DNA of 64,000 bases, taken from positions 62,001 through 126,000 of the forward strand of contig JBAWZF010000003.1 of NCBI GenBank assembly GCA_037143175.1, written 5' to 3'. Numbering within the stretch: the first letter of the stretch is position 1; each line of letters starts with the position of its first letter. The stretch is from a bacterium (lineage in GTDB: Bacteria; Verrucomicrobiota; Kiritimatiellia; CAIKKV01; CAITUY01). The notes under the pieces are model-generated. The model did not search any database. It was given only the letters and a program-made list of their open reading frames with translations, and was not told the DNA's origin. Positions 18,675 through 29,510 of this stretch are shown here, in pieces. The translations under genes and the position numbers were made by a program.

Positions 18675-19279
18675 AGGTCGCTTGGTGTGTCATGGTCTGG
18701 TTGATGGGGTCTTTGGTTGCGGGAGCGGAAGGAACGTCCACGTCCGTCGTGGTGTCTGGCGAGGTTGCTGATTTGTTGTCAAGCGGGCGCGACTGTCTGA
18801 TCAATGGAAAAATGACGGAAGCGCAGGCACTGTTCGAGAAAGCGTGCAGTCTGGATTCCACGAATAATGAGGCGGCATTTGGATTGAGCGCCGCTTATCT
18901 TGAGTTGAAGCGATATGAAGAGGCGCTGCCGCTGTTGGAAAAATTGTACCGGGAGGTTCCCGAGAGTCCCATGGTTAAAAACAATCTTGCCTGGGCGTTA
19001 CTGAAGGTTAAGGATCCGGCACCGACGAATGCGGGGCGCGCGGTCAAATTGGCACGCGGCGCCTTGCTTGATGTGCCCTCCGATTTCTCCATATGGAACA
19101 CACTCGGGGAGGCCTATTATGCCACCGGGCAATTTGAGAAAGGCTTGAGCGCCGCACAGAGCGGGTTGCGTTTGAGTCTGCTGGCAGGGGTGACCAATAC
19201 TCCTTGCCGTGAGTTGGTCGTTCGTTGCCGGAAGGCCGCTGGCGCGGCATCGTTGGGCCAGGATAACGCCCGGCCTTGA
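18671..19279 (+). CDS. Exported TPR-repeat protein
   Basis: The 202-residue protein starts with a signal peptide (hydrophobic WCVMVWLMGSLVAGA). Tetratricopeptide-like helices follow, for example ALFEKACSLDSTNNEAAFGLSAAY, ALPLLEKLY and WNTLGEAYYATGQFEKGL. The start forms ATGA with the ybbR stop. The specific function is unknown; the position between ybbR and ftsK suggests an envelope role at most. Confidence 0.7.
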   Translation: MKVAWCVMVWLMGSLVAGAEGTSTSVVVSGEVADLLSSGRDCLINGKMTEAQALFEKACSLDSTNNEAAFGLSAAYLELKRYEEALPLLEKLYREVPESPMVKNNLAWALLKVKDPAPTNAGRAVKLARGALLDVPSDFSIWNTLGEAYYATGQFEKGLSAAQSGLRLSLLAGVTNTPCRELVVRCRKAAGAASLGQDNARP

Positions 19280-19296
19280 GTGGGAATGGGGATAGC

Positions 19297-21738
19297 ATGG
19301 CAGAAATAAAATCCAATACGGTTACTAGCAATGGTTTGCGTGAAGCCTTGAGTATTGTGCTCCTGGCTGTGTGTGTGATTATTTTTCTCAGTCTGGTCTC
19401 ATATGACTGGCGCGATATCTCTCTTTTGTGCGAGCCGGCAAACAGTCCCCCGGCCAACTTCATCGGCCCCGGCGGTGCCTGGATGTCGTTTGTGCTGTTT
19501 GAGGCAATGGGGCTGGGTGCCTATTTGGTTCCGCTGTGGTTTCTGGGGTTTGGGATAGTTTTGATTTTTCATGGTATCGAGCATGTAAGGGCCAAGCTCC
19601 TCTGGGTGATATTAATGATGTTCTCATTGGCCTGTTTCCTCGAACTGCACTCGGATTGGTTTGAACCCATCTTATCCGCCTTGAACCTCAGTGCGGCGGG
19701 TGGGGTTCCTGCCCAGGCAGTCTCGTATATGTTATCCGTAAAAATGTTGGGGAGCATTGGCGCTGAGATTCTGGTGGTGGGGTTTTTTCTGGCCTTTGCG
19801 ATTCTGTTTTTCGGGTGGGATGCCATTTTGCGTTTTACGGCCATGCTGCATACAACGGCTGAAAAATGGGCGCACCGCGATGATCGCGATATGATTGACT
19901 CGCAGAAGAGGCAGCCAGCGGTCAAGGGTTGGAAGCGGGAGCGGATTGAGCGTGTCGCCGCCCGCGAAGAAGCTCAACGCGTCGAAGAGGAAGAAGAGCC
20001 CGATCAGGCTGAATTGATTGTTGTTCCGGAAGCAGCCCCTGTTAAGGAACCGCCCAAGGTGGCTGTGAAACTTCCCCCCAAGGTAAAAGAAAAGCCCATA
20101 CCTCCGGTTCGGGAACCTGATCCCAAACCAAAAGTTGAACCGCTCCCACCCGTTGTGGCGGCGATCCCAGGAGCTTATCAGTTGCCCCCCCTGTCCTTAT
20201 TGACCGAAGTGCCAAAGGATCGACAAGCCATTCCAACGGATACTGAGACCACGGGGCGGCTGATTATCCAAACGCTGGAGGAGTTCGGCATTAAAGCCGA
20301 GCTTAAGAATGTTGAACAGGGGCCCTCCGTGGCCCGGTATGAACTGATCCCGGCGCCCGGTGTAAAAGTAGAGAAAATCACAAACCTCAGTAATAATCTT
20401 GCCCTGTCACTCAAGGCCACCAGTGTCCGTGTACAGGCACCTATTCCGGGGCGTGGCACGGTGGGGATAGAGGTGCCCAACCTTAGTACCAGCCCGGTCT
20501 ATTTGCGGGAGATTCTGGAAGGATCCGCCTGGCAACCGCATCGTCAGGAGATTCCGATTGTGTTGGGTAAAGATGTCGGGGGAAATGACCTCGTGGCGGA
20601 TTTGGCCACCATGCCGCATCTGCTGGTCGCGGGTGCCACCGGGTCAGGGAAGACGGTTTGCATGAACACGATTTTGGCCGGGCTATTCATGGCCCGGACG
20701 CCGGAGCAGTTGCAGTTGATATTGGTTGATCCCAAGATTGTAGAGTTCTCGGTTTACAATCATCTGCCGCATCTTCTGGGGGCCAGGACAGAGGTGATCA
20801 CGGACCCGAAGAAGGCGGCTGGCGCATTGCGATGGGCCATCACAGAGATGGAGCGGCGATATAAAATCATGGCGAAGGCCGGCGTAAGAAATATCAAGAG
20901 CTATAATTCGAGGCCGATTGAAAAACAGCAGGCCTTGTTTGAGGGAGCCGAGGAGGTTGCCCGTCTGCCTGAGAAACTCAGCTATATTGTGATCATTGTG
21001 GATGAGCTGGCGGATCTGATGATGACCGCGCAGGCGGAAGTTGAGAACTATATCGCTCGACTGGCCCAGCTTTCACGGGCCGTTGGCATTCATATGATCC
21101 TCGCCACGCAACGTCCCTCGGTGGATGTGATCACCGGAACCATCAAGGCCAACTTCCCCGCCCGTATTGCTTTTCAGGTGGCCCAGAAAAATGACAGCCG
21201 CACCATTCTTGATGCCAATGGTGCCGACAAACTTTTGGGCCGTGGTGACATGCTATTCTTGCCGCCGGGCTCGAGTAAACTGATTCGCGCCCAGGGGGCG
21301 TTGACTTCGGATGAGGACATCAACCGGATTGTAGGCTTTATCATGAAGCAGAGACCTCCCGTGGTGGAGGAAAAGGAAGCGGAGGCCCCGGCTAAAAAAG
21401 TTGAGATGCTGGGTATGCAGGATGCGGGGGCGGGACTTTCCTCAGGCAAGGCTGCGCCGAGTTTTGATGATATGATGGTTAAGGGCGGTGATGATACCGA
21501 GGATGATCAGCTTTTGGAAATGTCTGTACAAATCATCCGCGAAACCCAACGTGCCTCAACCTCGTCGCTGCAGCGGCGTCTACGAATCGGGTATACCCGG
21601 GCCGCCCGGATTATGGATGTACTTGAACAGCGGGGGATTGTGGGGCCGGCCCGTGGCTCCGATCCGCGTGAGATTCTTATTGATATGGATGGAGAAATTC
21701 CAGGTAATACAGTTTCCAAAGAGGATGACCAGACATGA
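19297..21738 (+). CDS. ftsK: DNA translocase FtsK/SpoIIIE
   Basis: The 813-residue protein pumps chromosomal DNA during division. Four hydrophobic helices fill about residues 15-190. A short acidic/proline-rich linker follows (many EEEEP and PPKV stretches). The motor has Walker A VAGATGSGKTVCMN and Walker B YIVIIVDELADLMM. The C-terminal winged-helix gamma domain (LLEMSVQIIRETQRAS onward) reads KOPS-type polarity sequences. The linker is much shorter than in E. coli FtsK. ATG 19297 follows GGGGAT; a TTG at 19276 is also open. Confidence 0.96.
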   Translation: MAEIKSNTVTSNGLREALSIVLLAVCVIIFLSLVSYDWRDISLLCEPANSPPANFIGPGGAWMSFVLFEAMGLGAYLVPLWFLGFGIVLIFHGIEHVRAKLLWVILMMFSLACFLELHSDWFEPILSALNLSAAGGVPAQAVSYMLSVKMLGSIGAEILVVGFFLAFAILFFGWDAILRFTAMLHTTAEKWAHRDDRDMIDSQKRQPAVKGWKRERIERVAAREEAQRVEEEEEPDQAELIVVPEAAPVKEPPKVAVKLPPKVKEKPIPPVREPDPKPKVEPLPPVVAAIPGAYQLPPLSLLTEVPKDRQAIPTDTETTGRLIIQTLEEFGIKAELKNVEQGPSVARYELIPAPGVKVEKITNLSNNLALSLKATSVRVQAPIPGRGTVGIEVPNLSTSPVYLREILEGSAWQPHRQEIPIVLGKDVGGNDLVADLATMPHLLVAGATGSGKTVCMNTILAGLFMARTPEQLQLILVDPKIVEFSVYNHLPHLLGARTEVITDPKKAAGALRWAITEMERRYKIMAKAGVRNIKSYNSRPIEKQQALFEGAEEVARLPEKLSYIVIIVDELADLMMTAQAEVENYIARLAQLSRAVGIHMILATQRPSVDVITGTIKANFPARIAFQVAQKNDSRTILDANGADKLLGRGDMLFLPPGSSKLIRAQGALTSDEDINRIVGFIMKQRPPVVEEKEAEAPAKKVEMLGMQDAGAGLSSGKAAPSFDDMMVKGGDDTEDDQLLEMSVQIIRETQRASTSSLQRRLRIGYTRAARIMDVLEQRGIVGPARGSDPREILIDMDGEIPGNTVSKEDDQT

Positions 21739-22454
21739 GTGAACTTCTTGCCCCCAGAACCCCGGGTGCCGCATTACGAGCTGCCCGTGAGAAGAAGCGG
21801 TTGAACATAGCCGACGTTGTTGAAGCGACTCGGATCAAGACACATATTGTGCAGGCTCTTGAGAATGACGACTATAGTGTCATCGCCGCGCCTCTGTATG
21901 GAAAAGGGTTTATCAAGCTTTATGCCGAATATGTGGGGCTCGATCCTGCGCCTCTGATCCGGTATTACCTGAGCAACTATGCGCGGACGGTGAGGCCAAC
22001 ACTTAAAACCGAGTTGCCTCCCCCTTCGCCGATGACTGATGGTATCCCTCAACCATCGCCGCTTGCCCGCTTCAAAGAATCGAGTGGGTCGATGTTGACG
22101 GAGATGGGTAATAATCTGGTGACCACGTTGCGGGATCTTCTCCACACAGTGATGGTGGCGTGGATGCGTTTGAAATCAAAACGGATGGATCCGGCCGGGC
22201 GTTCCCTGATGTCGTCAGCGCGCGGGTATACAGAAGCGTCCCCGTTTCCGGTGGGGAAAACAACGGCATTAGTGTTTGCTGTTCTGGTGGTGGCGATTCT
22301 GGTGGCTAGTATTTTTTATATGTATTCGGGCACCAAAACGAGGAAACCTGCTTTTGTGCAAGTACCGGTGACAACGCCTGCAAAGCAGGCGGTCTACACT
22401 CAATCCTTGCGATTAGCGGAGCCCCCTCCCGCACCGTATACGAAACTTAAGTGA
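21735..22454 (+). CDS. RodZ-like helix-turn-helix membrane protein
   Basis: The protein has 239 residues. Residues 10-75 are the HTH_25-type domain typical of RodZ: GAALRAAREKKRLNIADVVEATRIK, YGKGFIKLYAEY. A proline-rich region and one membrane helix (TTALVFAVLVVAILVASIFY, about 175-195) follow, then a short outer tail without a large periplasmic domain. RodZ links MreB to the membrane. The gene overlaps the ftsK stop as ATGA. A function in cell shape is inferred. Confidence 0.75.
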   Translation: MSELLAPRTPGAALRAAREKKRLNIADVVEATRIKTHIVQALENDDYSVIAAPLYGKGFIKLYAEYVGLDPAPLIRYYLSNYARTVRPTLKTELPPPSPMTDGIPQPSPLARFKESSGSMLTEMGNNLVTTLRDLLHTVMVAWMRLKSKRMDPAGRSLMSSARGYTEASPFPVGKTTALVFAVLVVAILVASIFYMYSGTKTRKPAFVQVPVTTPAKQAVYTQSLRLAEPPPAPYTKLK

Positions 22455-22457
22455 ACC

Positions 22458-23828
22458 ATGGCGACACCTATCTCCAGTTCCGTGGTGAATGAGTCCCCGA
22501 TATCGGTCGGGTTCATCAGCTTGGGATGCGCTAAGAATCTTGTGGATTCGGAACACATGGCCGCGGTGTTGCGGGCAGGTGGCGTCACTCTGGCGCGGTC
22601 ACCGGAAGAAGCCGACATTATTTTAGTCAACACCTGTGGTTTTATTGGAGATGCCAAGGAAGAGTCCATTGATGCCATTTTGCGGGCCTGTACCAGAAAA
22701 CAGACTGGGGACTGTCGTGCGGTCATTGTGGCTGGTTGTCTGATCCAGCGGTATCAAGCGGAACTCCAGCGGTCGCTTCCTGAAGTGGATGCCTTCATCG
22801 GGTTAGATCAACTGCCTGAGATCGCCAAAATAGTCCGCCGGTTGGCAGGGGGGGAGAACCATATCTATCAGGTCTCTTCTGTCTCCAGTAAAGTTTTCAG
22901 CCCACTCCCGGAACGAATTCTGCTTACAGGGGGACCGTTTGCGTACGTCAAGATTGCCGAGGGCTGCAATCACAAATGTGCATTTTGCGCTATACCCGGG
23001 ATTCGAGGGCGTTATCGTTCGCGGCGGATATCGGATATCGTTCGTGAATCCGAGCGGCTGTTGGGGCAGGGGATCCGTGAGTTAAACCTGATATCTCAGG
23101 ATACTACTCGTTATGGAAGTGACCTTGATGAGGGCACGGATCTACCTAAACTGCTGAGAAGCCTCGGGAAAATCGGAGGGAATTTCTGGATCCGGATTTT
23201 ATATGGGCATCCAGCCTATTTGAGCGATGAACTATTGGAAACGATGGCGGATATTCCGCAAGCATGTCGTTATCTGGATGTACCGGTCCAGCATGCCCAC
23301 ACTGAAATTTTAACCGCTATGCATCGGACGGGGGGCATCAGGGCTGTGCGGTCATACCCAGAGCGTGCCCGGTCGCGTTTGCCCGGGGTGATATTGCGCA
23401 CGACCTGTTTGGTTGGTTTTCCGGGAGAGACCCGGGCACATTTTAATGAATTGGAACGGTACGTAAGGGAGTTTGAATTCGACCACTTGGGAGTGTTTGC
23501 GTTTTCTCCCGAGGAGAATACCGTTGCGGGGAAATTGCCCGACCAGGTATCTCGTGTAACGGCGGAGCGGCGGCGGCATGCCCTCATGTCCACCCAGCAG
23601 GAAATCGCGTTCAAGAAAGCCAAGGCTCATCTTGGGGAAAAGGATGAGGCCCTGTATTTGAAACCGTTACGAAAGGGGGTGTGGATGGCACGTTCGAAAG
23701 GTCAAGCTCCCGATGTGGATGGGGTAACTTTGGTGCATCAGGTTAAAGGCAAGGTGCTCCCTGGCAGGATCGCCCAAATTCGATATACAGGTGCGGAGGG
23801 ATACGATTTAAAGGCAACGCCACTATGA
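22458..23828 (+). CDS. rimO: Ribosomal protein S12 methylthiotransferase RimO
   Basis: The 456-residue radical SAM methylthiotransferase has an N-terminal UPF0004 domain. That domain starts VGFISLGCAKNLVDSE and includes NTCGFI with cluster-binding cysteines. The radical SAM motif CNHKCAFC is near residue 174. The protein ends in a TRAM-like domain. LGCAKN[LR]VDSE is characteristic of RimO rather than MiaB. RimO modifies Asp88 of ribosomal protein S12. It follows the rodZ-like gene closely. Confidence 0.93.
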   Translation: MATPISSSVVNESPISVGFISLGCAKNLVDSEHMAAVLRAGGVTLARSPEEADIILVNTCGFIGDAKEESIDAILRACTRKQTGDCRAVIVAGCLIQRYQAELQRSLPEVDAFIGLDQLPEIAKIVRRLAGGENHIYQVSSVSSKVFSPLPERILLTGGPFAYVKIAEGCNHKCAFCAIPGIRGRYRSRRISDIVRESERLLGQGIRELNLISQDTTRYGSDLDEGTDLPKLLRSLGKIGGNFWIRILYGHPAYLSDELLETMADIPQACRYLDVPVQHAHTEILTAMHRTGGIRAVRSYPERARSRLPGVILRTTCLVGFPGETRAHFNELERYVREFEFDHLGVFAFSPEENTVAGKLPDQVSRVTAERRRHALMSTQQEIAFKKAKAHLGEKDEALYLKPLRKGVWMARSKGQAPDVDGVTLVHQVKGKVLPGRIAQIRYTGAEGYDLKATPL

Positions 23829-23884
23829 TATTTCTCCTGGAATTCGGTTGCTCGAGTGTTGTTCTTTGCTAAATTATTAATCTT

Positions 23885-24499
23885 ATGGCTGAAATGAACC
23901 TTCCGAATAAAATTACCGTTGGGCGCATAGGTCTGACGTTTCTCATGGCGGGCTTTCTCACATCGGGCCTTCCCTATGGGAAGACACTTGCACTGATTAC
24001 CTTCGGGCTGGCGGGGCTATCAGATTGGTTAGATGGAATGCTGGCGCGCCGACTCAAGAAGATTACGATTTTTGGCCAATTGATGGATCCGTTGGCCGAT
24101 AAGATTTTGGTATGTGCTGCGTTTGTCAGTTTTGTGGCCATCAATCAGATTGTGCCTGCCTGGATTGTCATCACGATCATCAGTCGTGAATTTGTGGTGA
24201 CGGGGCTGCGTTTGCTGGCGAGCCAGAAAGGGCGGGTCCTTCCAGCTGGACCGTGGGGCAAACATAAGATGATCTGGCAGACGGTCACCATTGTGGTCAT
24301 CATGCTGGGATTGGCGCTGAAGGAAGAAATTCTGCCCATGTTTCTCGGGGCGGGCGAACATGCCCGGTTAATCGCCGAATATAATATTTATTTTACCAAT
24401 ATGGCGATGTTTCTGTCGCATGCCGTGGCGGCGTTGACGGCGATTTCGGGGGTCATCTATCTCTGGGATGGGCGTGATCTTTATATGGAGCATACGTAA
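23885..24499 (+). CDS. pgsA: CDP-diacylglycerol-glycerol-3-phosphate phosphatidyltransferase
   Basis: The 204-residue integral membrane enzyme makes phosphatidylglycerophosphate. The CDP-alcohol phosphotransferase motif DGMLARRLKKITIFGQLMDPLADK fits DGx2ARx8Gx3Dx3D. Several hydrophobic helices and NKITVGRI at the N-terminus are family-typical. The stop overlaps the next start as TAATG. Confidence 0.92.
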   Translation: MAEMNLPNKITVGRIGLTFLMAGFLTSGLPYGKTLALITFGLAGLSDWLDGMLARRLKKITIFGQLMDPLADKILVCAAFVSFVAINQIVPAWIVITIISREFVVTGLRLLASQKGRVLPAGPWGKHKMIWQTVTIVVIMLGLALKEEILPMFLGAGEHARLIAEYNIYFTNMAMFLSHAVAALTAISGVIYLWDGRDLYMEHT

Positions 24500-25014
24500 T
24501 GGCACAAGACTGGAATATCAAATCACGTGCGACCGCCTGTTCGGCGTGTCAAGTAAGTTTTATTGATGGTCAGCCCTATCACACCCGCCTTATTTTCCAG
24601 GAACACGATTATAGTCGAGGCGATTATTGCGAGAAATGCTGGGGGGTGGAGGCCGCCGCCCAGCCTCGCTACAGCTCGTGGAAGGGATATTTTAAAATGC
24701 CCCCGACGGAGCCTGACCATCGGATCAAAAAAGAAACGGCCGAGTCTCTACTGCGCGAGTTGATAGAGGGGGGCGATGCTGGGCAAACCAGCGTGATCTA
24801 TATTTTAGCGGTGATGTTGGAGCGTCAGCGTGTGCTAGTTGAGCGTGAGATCCAAAACCTCGAAAATGGAATACGTGTGGTGATCTACGAACACAAGAAG
24901 TCGGGAGAAACATTTGCCATCACTGATCCCCAGTTGAAGTTGACCGCTCTTGATGCCGTTCAGAAAGACATCATGGCGTTGCTGACAGGATCAAAATGTT
25001 CGACCTCACCATAA
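24499..25014 (+). CDS. Uncharacterised zinc-ribbon-like protein
   Basis: The protein has 171 residues and I do not recognise its family. Two cysteine pairs, CSACQ near residues 15-18 and CEKCW near 44-47, suggest a metal-binding ribbon. An all-helical region follows with an ERQRVLVEREIQNLENG segment that may form a coiled coil. It overlaps pgsA by a single base and the next gene by 19 bp, so it belongs to the pgsA run. Confidence 0.6.
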   Translation: MAQDWNIKSRATACSACQVSFIDGQPYHTRLIFQEHDYSRGDYCEKCWGVEAAAQPRYSSWKGYFKMPPTEPDHRIKKETAESLLRELIEGGDAGQTSVIYILAVMLERQRVLVEREIQNLENGIRVVIYEHKKSGETFAITDPQLKLTALDAVQKDIMALLTGSKCSTSP

Positions 25015-26552
25015 TTGGCGGATTGATTTTTGATGGAACCGGGGCGCCAGCGCGTCGGGCGGATATCGGCATAACGGGTGAACGAATCACGGCTATCGGA
25101 GACCTTCAGAAGGCGGAGTCCCTCGCGAGTATTCAGGCCGAAGGCCAGATGGTTTGCCCCGGGTTTATTGACACCCATTCTCATTCTGACGCCTATCTGC
25201 TGATAGAGCCGACGGCACCCAGTAAAGTATATCAAGGCGTCACCACCGAGATCGTGGGCAATTGTGGGGCTTCCGCGGCTCCCTGTCTGGGGGCGGCGCA
25301 TCTGGCTTCCGACTGGCAGCTTCACACCTATCCCGGCCAATGGAAGACGATGGCTGAGTATCGGCAGGTATTGGCAGCGGTCAAACCTGTACTGAATGTT
25401 GTGCCGCTGGTTGGACATAATGTGTTGCGTGCCTCGGTTATGGGATATGAGGGACGAGTGGCCACCGGTGAGGAGTGTACCGAGATGGAGCGGTTGCTGG
25501 AGCAGAGTCTCGAAGAAGGGGGACGAGGCCTGAGCTCCGGGTTGATTTACCCGCCGGGAATGTATGCCGCGAGTGAGGAAATTCTCAGGCTGGCCAAAGT
25601 GGTTCAACGCAAGGGGGGCATCTATACTTCGCATATGCGGAGTGAAAGCAGTCAGCTGATCGCGGCCCTGAACGAAACGATTGGAGTGGGGCGGAAAACC
25701 GGGGTAAGGGTTCAGGTGTCGCATCTCAAGACTTCCGGGCAAGGGAACTGGCATTTGCTGGACGCCGCGTTGGAGACAATAGAATCTGCGCGGCGTGAAG
25801 GTGTTGCGGTTGCGGCTGATCGCTATCCCTATATTTCTTCCTGTACGGAACTTGACGTTATTTTTCCAGATTGGGCCACCGAGGGAGGCCGTGAGGTGGA
25901 AATGGCCCGACTCAAAAATCCGGAAATAAGGGCACGCCTGAGGGCAGAACTACTGGATGGGCGGTCTGAACGATCCTGGGGCAGCATCACCATCGGATCG
26001 ACCTCGGAAGCAAATATCCAGTATCGGGGACGGCCACTGGCTGAAGTGGCGGAACTGTTGAAGATGGAACCCGTGGATGCGGCCTTGCATTTAATTGAGA
26101 CGGATCGCCTGATGACGAGTGCCTTTTTTCAGGGAATGAGCGAGGACAATCTGTGGCGAATCCTGGAACAACCCTGGGTGATGATTGGGTCGGATGCCTC
26201 GCTGCGAGCGCCTTATGGCCCACTGAGTCATGATTACCCGCATCCGCGCGCGTATGGCAGTTTCCCAAAATTCCTCCGGGCAGCATTGGATGGTAAGACT
26301 GTGTCATTGCCGGAGGCGGTGCGAAAAATGACATCGCTGGCGGCCAAACATTTCATGTTATCGGCGCGGGGTGAACTCCGGGAGGGCTATATGGCCGATG
26401 TGACAGTGTTGGATCCCAACACACTCCGGGACTGTGCCACCTACAGCGATCCTCACCGCTTCTCCAGCGGCATTACACATCTTGTGGTGAACGGGGTTAC
26501 GGTGTTGACGGAGGGACAGTTGACAGGGGCTCGTCCGGGTTCTTGGCTGTAG
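24996..26552 (+). CDS. N-acyl-D-amino-acid deacylase family amidohydrolase
   Basis: The 518-residue protein fits D-aminoacylases. Near the N-terminus are the metal motif PGFIDTHSHSD and the GNCG motif (IVGNCGASAAP). A later HMRSES stretch and SDAS provide further ligands. The C-terminal ADVTVLDP region completes the composite beta-sandwich. These enzymes hydrolyse N-acyl-D-amino acids. The exact substrate is not evident; a dihydroorotase-like relative is possible. The 3' end overlaps the opposite-strand kinase gene by 56 bp. Confidence 0.87.
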   Translation: MFDLTIIGGLIFDGTGAPARRADIGITGERITAIGDLQKAESLASIQAEGQMVCPGFIDTHSHSDAYLLIEPTAPSKVYQGVTTEIVGNCGASAAPCLGAAHLASDWQLHTYPGQWKTMAEYRQVLAAVKPVLNVVPLVGHNVLRASVMGYEGRVATGEECTEMERLLEQSLEEGGRGLSSGLIYPPGMYAASEEILRLAKVVQRKGGIYTSHMRSESSQLIAALNETIGVGRKTGVRVQVSHLKTSGQGNWHLLDAALETIESARREGVAVAADRYPYISSCTELDVIFPDWATEGGREVEMARLKNPEIRARLRAELLDGRSERSWGSITIGSTSEANIQYRGRPLAEVAELLKMEPVDAALHLIETDRLMTSAFFQGMSEDNLWRILEQPWVMIGSDASLRAPYGPLSHDYPHPRAYGSFPKFLRAALDGKTVSLPEAVRKMTSLAAKHFMLSARGELREGYMADVTVLDPNTLRDCATYSDPHRFSSGITHLVVNGVTVLTEGQLTGARPGSWL

Positions 26553-29448
26553 CAGACTCCAGTGCCCGGCGAATGGCTTCGGCGAGTTGGCGGAGAACCA
26601 GTGGCTTCATCAATACTTCCTGGACACCCGCCTGAAGGAGGTCTCGGTCATCCACATTCCGGCTGAATCCCGTGCAGATGAGCGACGGGATATCGGAACG
26701 GATGGAGTGGATCTCGTGAATCAAATCCATGCCGGTGAGTCCCGGCATAATCTGATCTGTAATAATGAGGTCAAAGCGGCTCGGATCCTCTCTGAAAAAA
26801 GTGAGCGCATCATATGGCCGCATGGAGGTCACCACTTTGTAACCCAATGAAGTGAGCATCTGGGAGGCCATGGTGGTAATTCCCAACTCATCGTCGACGA
26901 ACAGAATACGTTCTGTGCCCCGGGGAATTCCAGGGGTTTTAACATCAGACTGATCCGTCGCTTGTTCGAGCAGGGGGAGCACAACATGGAAAGTGGTGCC
27001 TTTCCCGATTTCACTTTCAACGGTGATGGCGCCCTGAAGAGACGAGATAATCCCGTGGACCACGGCCAATCCCATTCCTGTCCCTTCGCCACTTCGTTTG
27101 GTTGTAAAGAAAGGTTCAAAGATACGCTCCAGAACTGCGCGATCCATTCCATGGCCACTGTCACGGACGGTGATTTCGACATAAGTTCCGAAGCGTAATC
27201 GGGCCAGTGGGCCGTGGGTACGACCATCCACGAGCAGTTGTTTAATACTGATTTCCAGAACGCCGCCTTTATCTTTCATGGCATGAATGGCGTTGGTGCA
27301 CAGATTCATGATTACCTGGTGCATTTGGGTGGGATCAGCCTTAACGATATCCCGCTCAGTTTGGACATTGAGAAGCAGCTCGATGTTGGAGAGGATGGAG
27401 CCCCGAAGCAGTTGAGAGACTTCCTTTACCAGAGGAATCAGTCGGATGGGTTTAACCTCATGCTCGGTTTGCCGGCTAAAGGTCAGGATCTGTTTAACCA
27501 ATTCTTTGGCACGATTACTGGCCTTGAGAACTTCCTCGAGGTTGTTCTGGATTGGATCAGTGGGGGGGAGTGTCATCATGGCCATCTCGGTGTAACCGAT
27601 AATGGGCGTCAGGATATTGTTGAAGTCGTGGGCGATACCTCCGGCAAGGGTGCCGATGGCCTCCATCTTTTGCGCTTGGCGCAAAACTTTCTCGTTTTGT
27701 CGAAGGGCATCCTCGGCACGGCGACGATCGGTAATATCCTGAATTTGGAACATGAAACCCTTGGGATTGAAATCATCATCCAGACCGAGATTTGTGATGA
27801 GGATATCGAAACTGCACTTTCCGGCTCGAGCAGACGCATATCGTTTTTCATTGCGGAGAAGGTCAAAGTCCAGAGCAGTCTCGTATCGAATGGTTCCACC
27901 CTTCATTAAAGTTTGAAGATTTTGTTCTTCAAGGTCATTCAGATTAAATAATTTAGCTTCAGCAAAATGGGAGCGTTCGCTGAAGCCAAACATGGCCAGG
28001 GCCGCCTGGTTAACGTCAGTCATAATTTGCATAGGATCGAAGAGAGCAATCCCAATAGGGGCGCGGGCAAAGAAGTCCGAAAAGCGACGCTCTCTTTCCT
28101 GTAAGGCCTGCCGGGCTTTTTTTCGGCTGGTGATATCATGAATGGCATAATAGATGACTGGTTTACCGTTATGTTCAAGAATACAAATCAAAGATTCCAC
28201 GGGAAATTCTGCGCCTGTTTTTGTGCGATAGGATGATTCCACCGTTAGCGTTTCCGATAGTTTGATCTCATCCATAGCGTCCGGAAGGCGCGCGTTACGC
28301 CATGTGGACAGAAGTTTTGCGTAGCGGGGCGTGGAGTCGTTGTCAGGGTTGATTTCGATCTGTTTCGGGGTAAGCGCCAGCAATTCCTGCCGGGAGTAAC
28401 CAAGTCGTGCGCAGGCAGTGGCATTGACATCAATAAACTTTCCAGCGGCTCCCTTTGGGTCAACTCCGTGTACGAGGATCATATCGGGAGTGTGATTGAG
28501 AAGTATTTGATACCATTGTTTCAGGTCATTGGCGGTGGCCTCACTATGGATCAGGTCTTCAGTACCTCTCAACAATTGCCGGTTGGCCGCAGTGAGCTTT
28601 CCGATCTGATTTTCTGAGGACTTTTTGATCAAGTAAAAAAGTGGAAACAATACTGCGCCTGAAAGAAGCAGACCGAGGATCAGTAACCCGGTGAGGGCTG
28701 TGTAGGAGCGGGGCCGGTGATAGCCAGTCCATTTCTCCAACGATTTAAAATAGAGGGAATCGGGGGTGTTTTTAAGAACGATAAGGGCCTTGTCTATAGT
28801 CTGGCGTAGTGGCCAATTACGGTCGCGATATACCGCGCACCGGAAATCAGCGGGTGCGGAGGCGGTGGGGGTGGGGGCGAGATCATGCTGCTGACAGTTG
28901 AGATCTCCGAAAAGGTGATCGGCAAGACCCACGTCGACTCGTCCGGCGGCAACGGCGGCAAAGACTTCGTCGTAGGAATGCATGGCAATCAATTCAAAGC
29001 GGATGCTTGTCGTTTTGAGAAAGTCGAGGAAAGTGCGGGAATAGACATCCTCTTGCACCAGTGCAATCGTTTTTCCCTGCAAGTCCTGGTACGAGGGGAG
29101 CAGGGCATTCTGAGGAACATAGAGAGAGGCATAAGAGGCGATAAAACTGGTGGAATAGTCGAGGTTTTCCGCCGTATTGCCAGAGACAGGCAATAGAAGG
29201 TCGATTTCCTGGCGTGCAAGTTTGGTGAGGAGGTTGGCGCGGGAATCCACCGCATAGGAAAGGGTCCAGTCATTCCGTTGGGCAATGTCATTGAGGATAT
29301 CGATAAAAAAACCCTGCGGGGCTTGGCCCGGTTTTTCCACGAAGGCCATAGGGGGTTGAATACAGATGCCAACCTTGACCGGGATAGCGCCCGGAACATG
29401 GATCGCCGACGCCAGGCAAAACAAGAATATTGTCACTAATTTCTTCAT
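26497..29448 (-). CDS. Hybrid sensor histidine kinase with periplasmic solute-binding domain
   Basis: The protein has 983 residues. A signal peptide (about 1-20) is followed by a type 3 solute-binding domain (about 22-245: [32 protein letters not shown]), a membrane helix near 255-280 and two PAS domains. The kinase core has [10 protein letters not shown] as H-box with the phospho-acceptor histidine, then N, G1 (DSGHGMD) and G2 (GTGMGLAVV) boxes. A C-terminal receiver has DQIMPG as phosphorylation site. It would sense an amino-acid-like ligand outside the membrane. No separate output regulator sits next to it; the ExeA-like gene is immediately upstream. Confidence 0.92.
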   Translation of the reverse strand: MKKLVTIFLFCLASAIHVPGAIPVKVGICIQPPMAFVEKPGQAPQGFFIDILNDIAQRNDWTLSYAVDSRANLLTKLARQEIDLLLPVSGNTAENLDYSTSFIASYASLYVPQNALLPSYQDLQGKTIALVQEDVYSRTFLDFLKTTSIRFELIAMHSYDEVFAAVAAGRVDVGLADHLFGDLNCQQHDLAPTPTASAPADFRCAVYRDRNWPLRQTIDKALIVLKNTPDSLYFKSLEKWTGYHRPRSYTALTGLLILGLLLSGAVLFPLFYLIKKSSENQIGKLTAANRQLLRGTEDLIHSEATANDLKQWYQILLNHTPDMILVHGVDPKGAAGKFIDVNATACARLGYSRQELLALTPKQIEINPDNDSTPRYAKLLSTWRNARLPDAMDEIKLSETLTVESSYRTKTGAEFPVESLICILEHNGKPVIYYAIHDITSRKKARQALQERERRFSDFFARAPIGIALFDPMQIMTDVNQAALAMFGFSERSHFAEAKLFNLNDLEEQNLQTLMKGGTIRYETALDFDLLRNEKRYASARAGKCSFDILITNLGLDDDFNPKGFMFQIQDITDRRRAEDALRQNEKVLRQAQKMEAIGTLAGGIAHDFNNILTPIIGYTEMAMMTLPPTDPIQNNLEEVLKASNRAKELVKQILTFSRQTEHEVKPIRLIPLVKEVSQLLRGSILSNIELLLNVQTERDIVKADPTQMHQVIMNLCTNAIHAMKDKGGVLEISIKQLLVDGRTHGPLARLRFGTYVEITVRDSGHGMDRAVLERIFEPFFTTKRSGEGTGMGLAVVHGIISSLQGAITVESEIGKGTTFHVVLPLLEQATDQSDVKTPGIPRGTERILFVDDELGITTMASQMLTSLGYKVVTSMRPYDALTFFREDPSRFDLIITDQIMPGLTGMDLIHEIHSIRSDIPSLICTGFSRNVDDRDLLQAGVQEVLMKPLVLRQLAEAIRRALESATAKNPDEPLSTVPPSTP

Positions 29449-29510
29449 GAATTCGGTGTAAGTAACCCAGCGAAGACGATAATAGCAGAATACAGGCGGG
29501 AGCTACAAAG

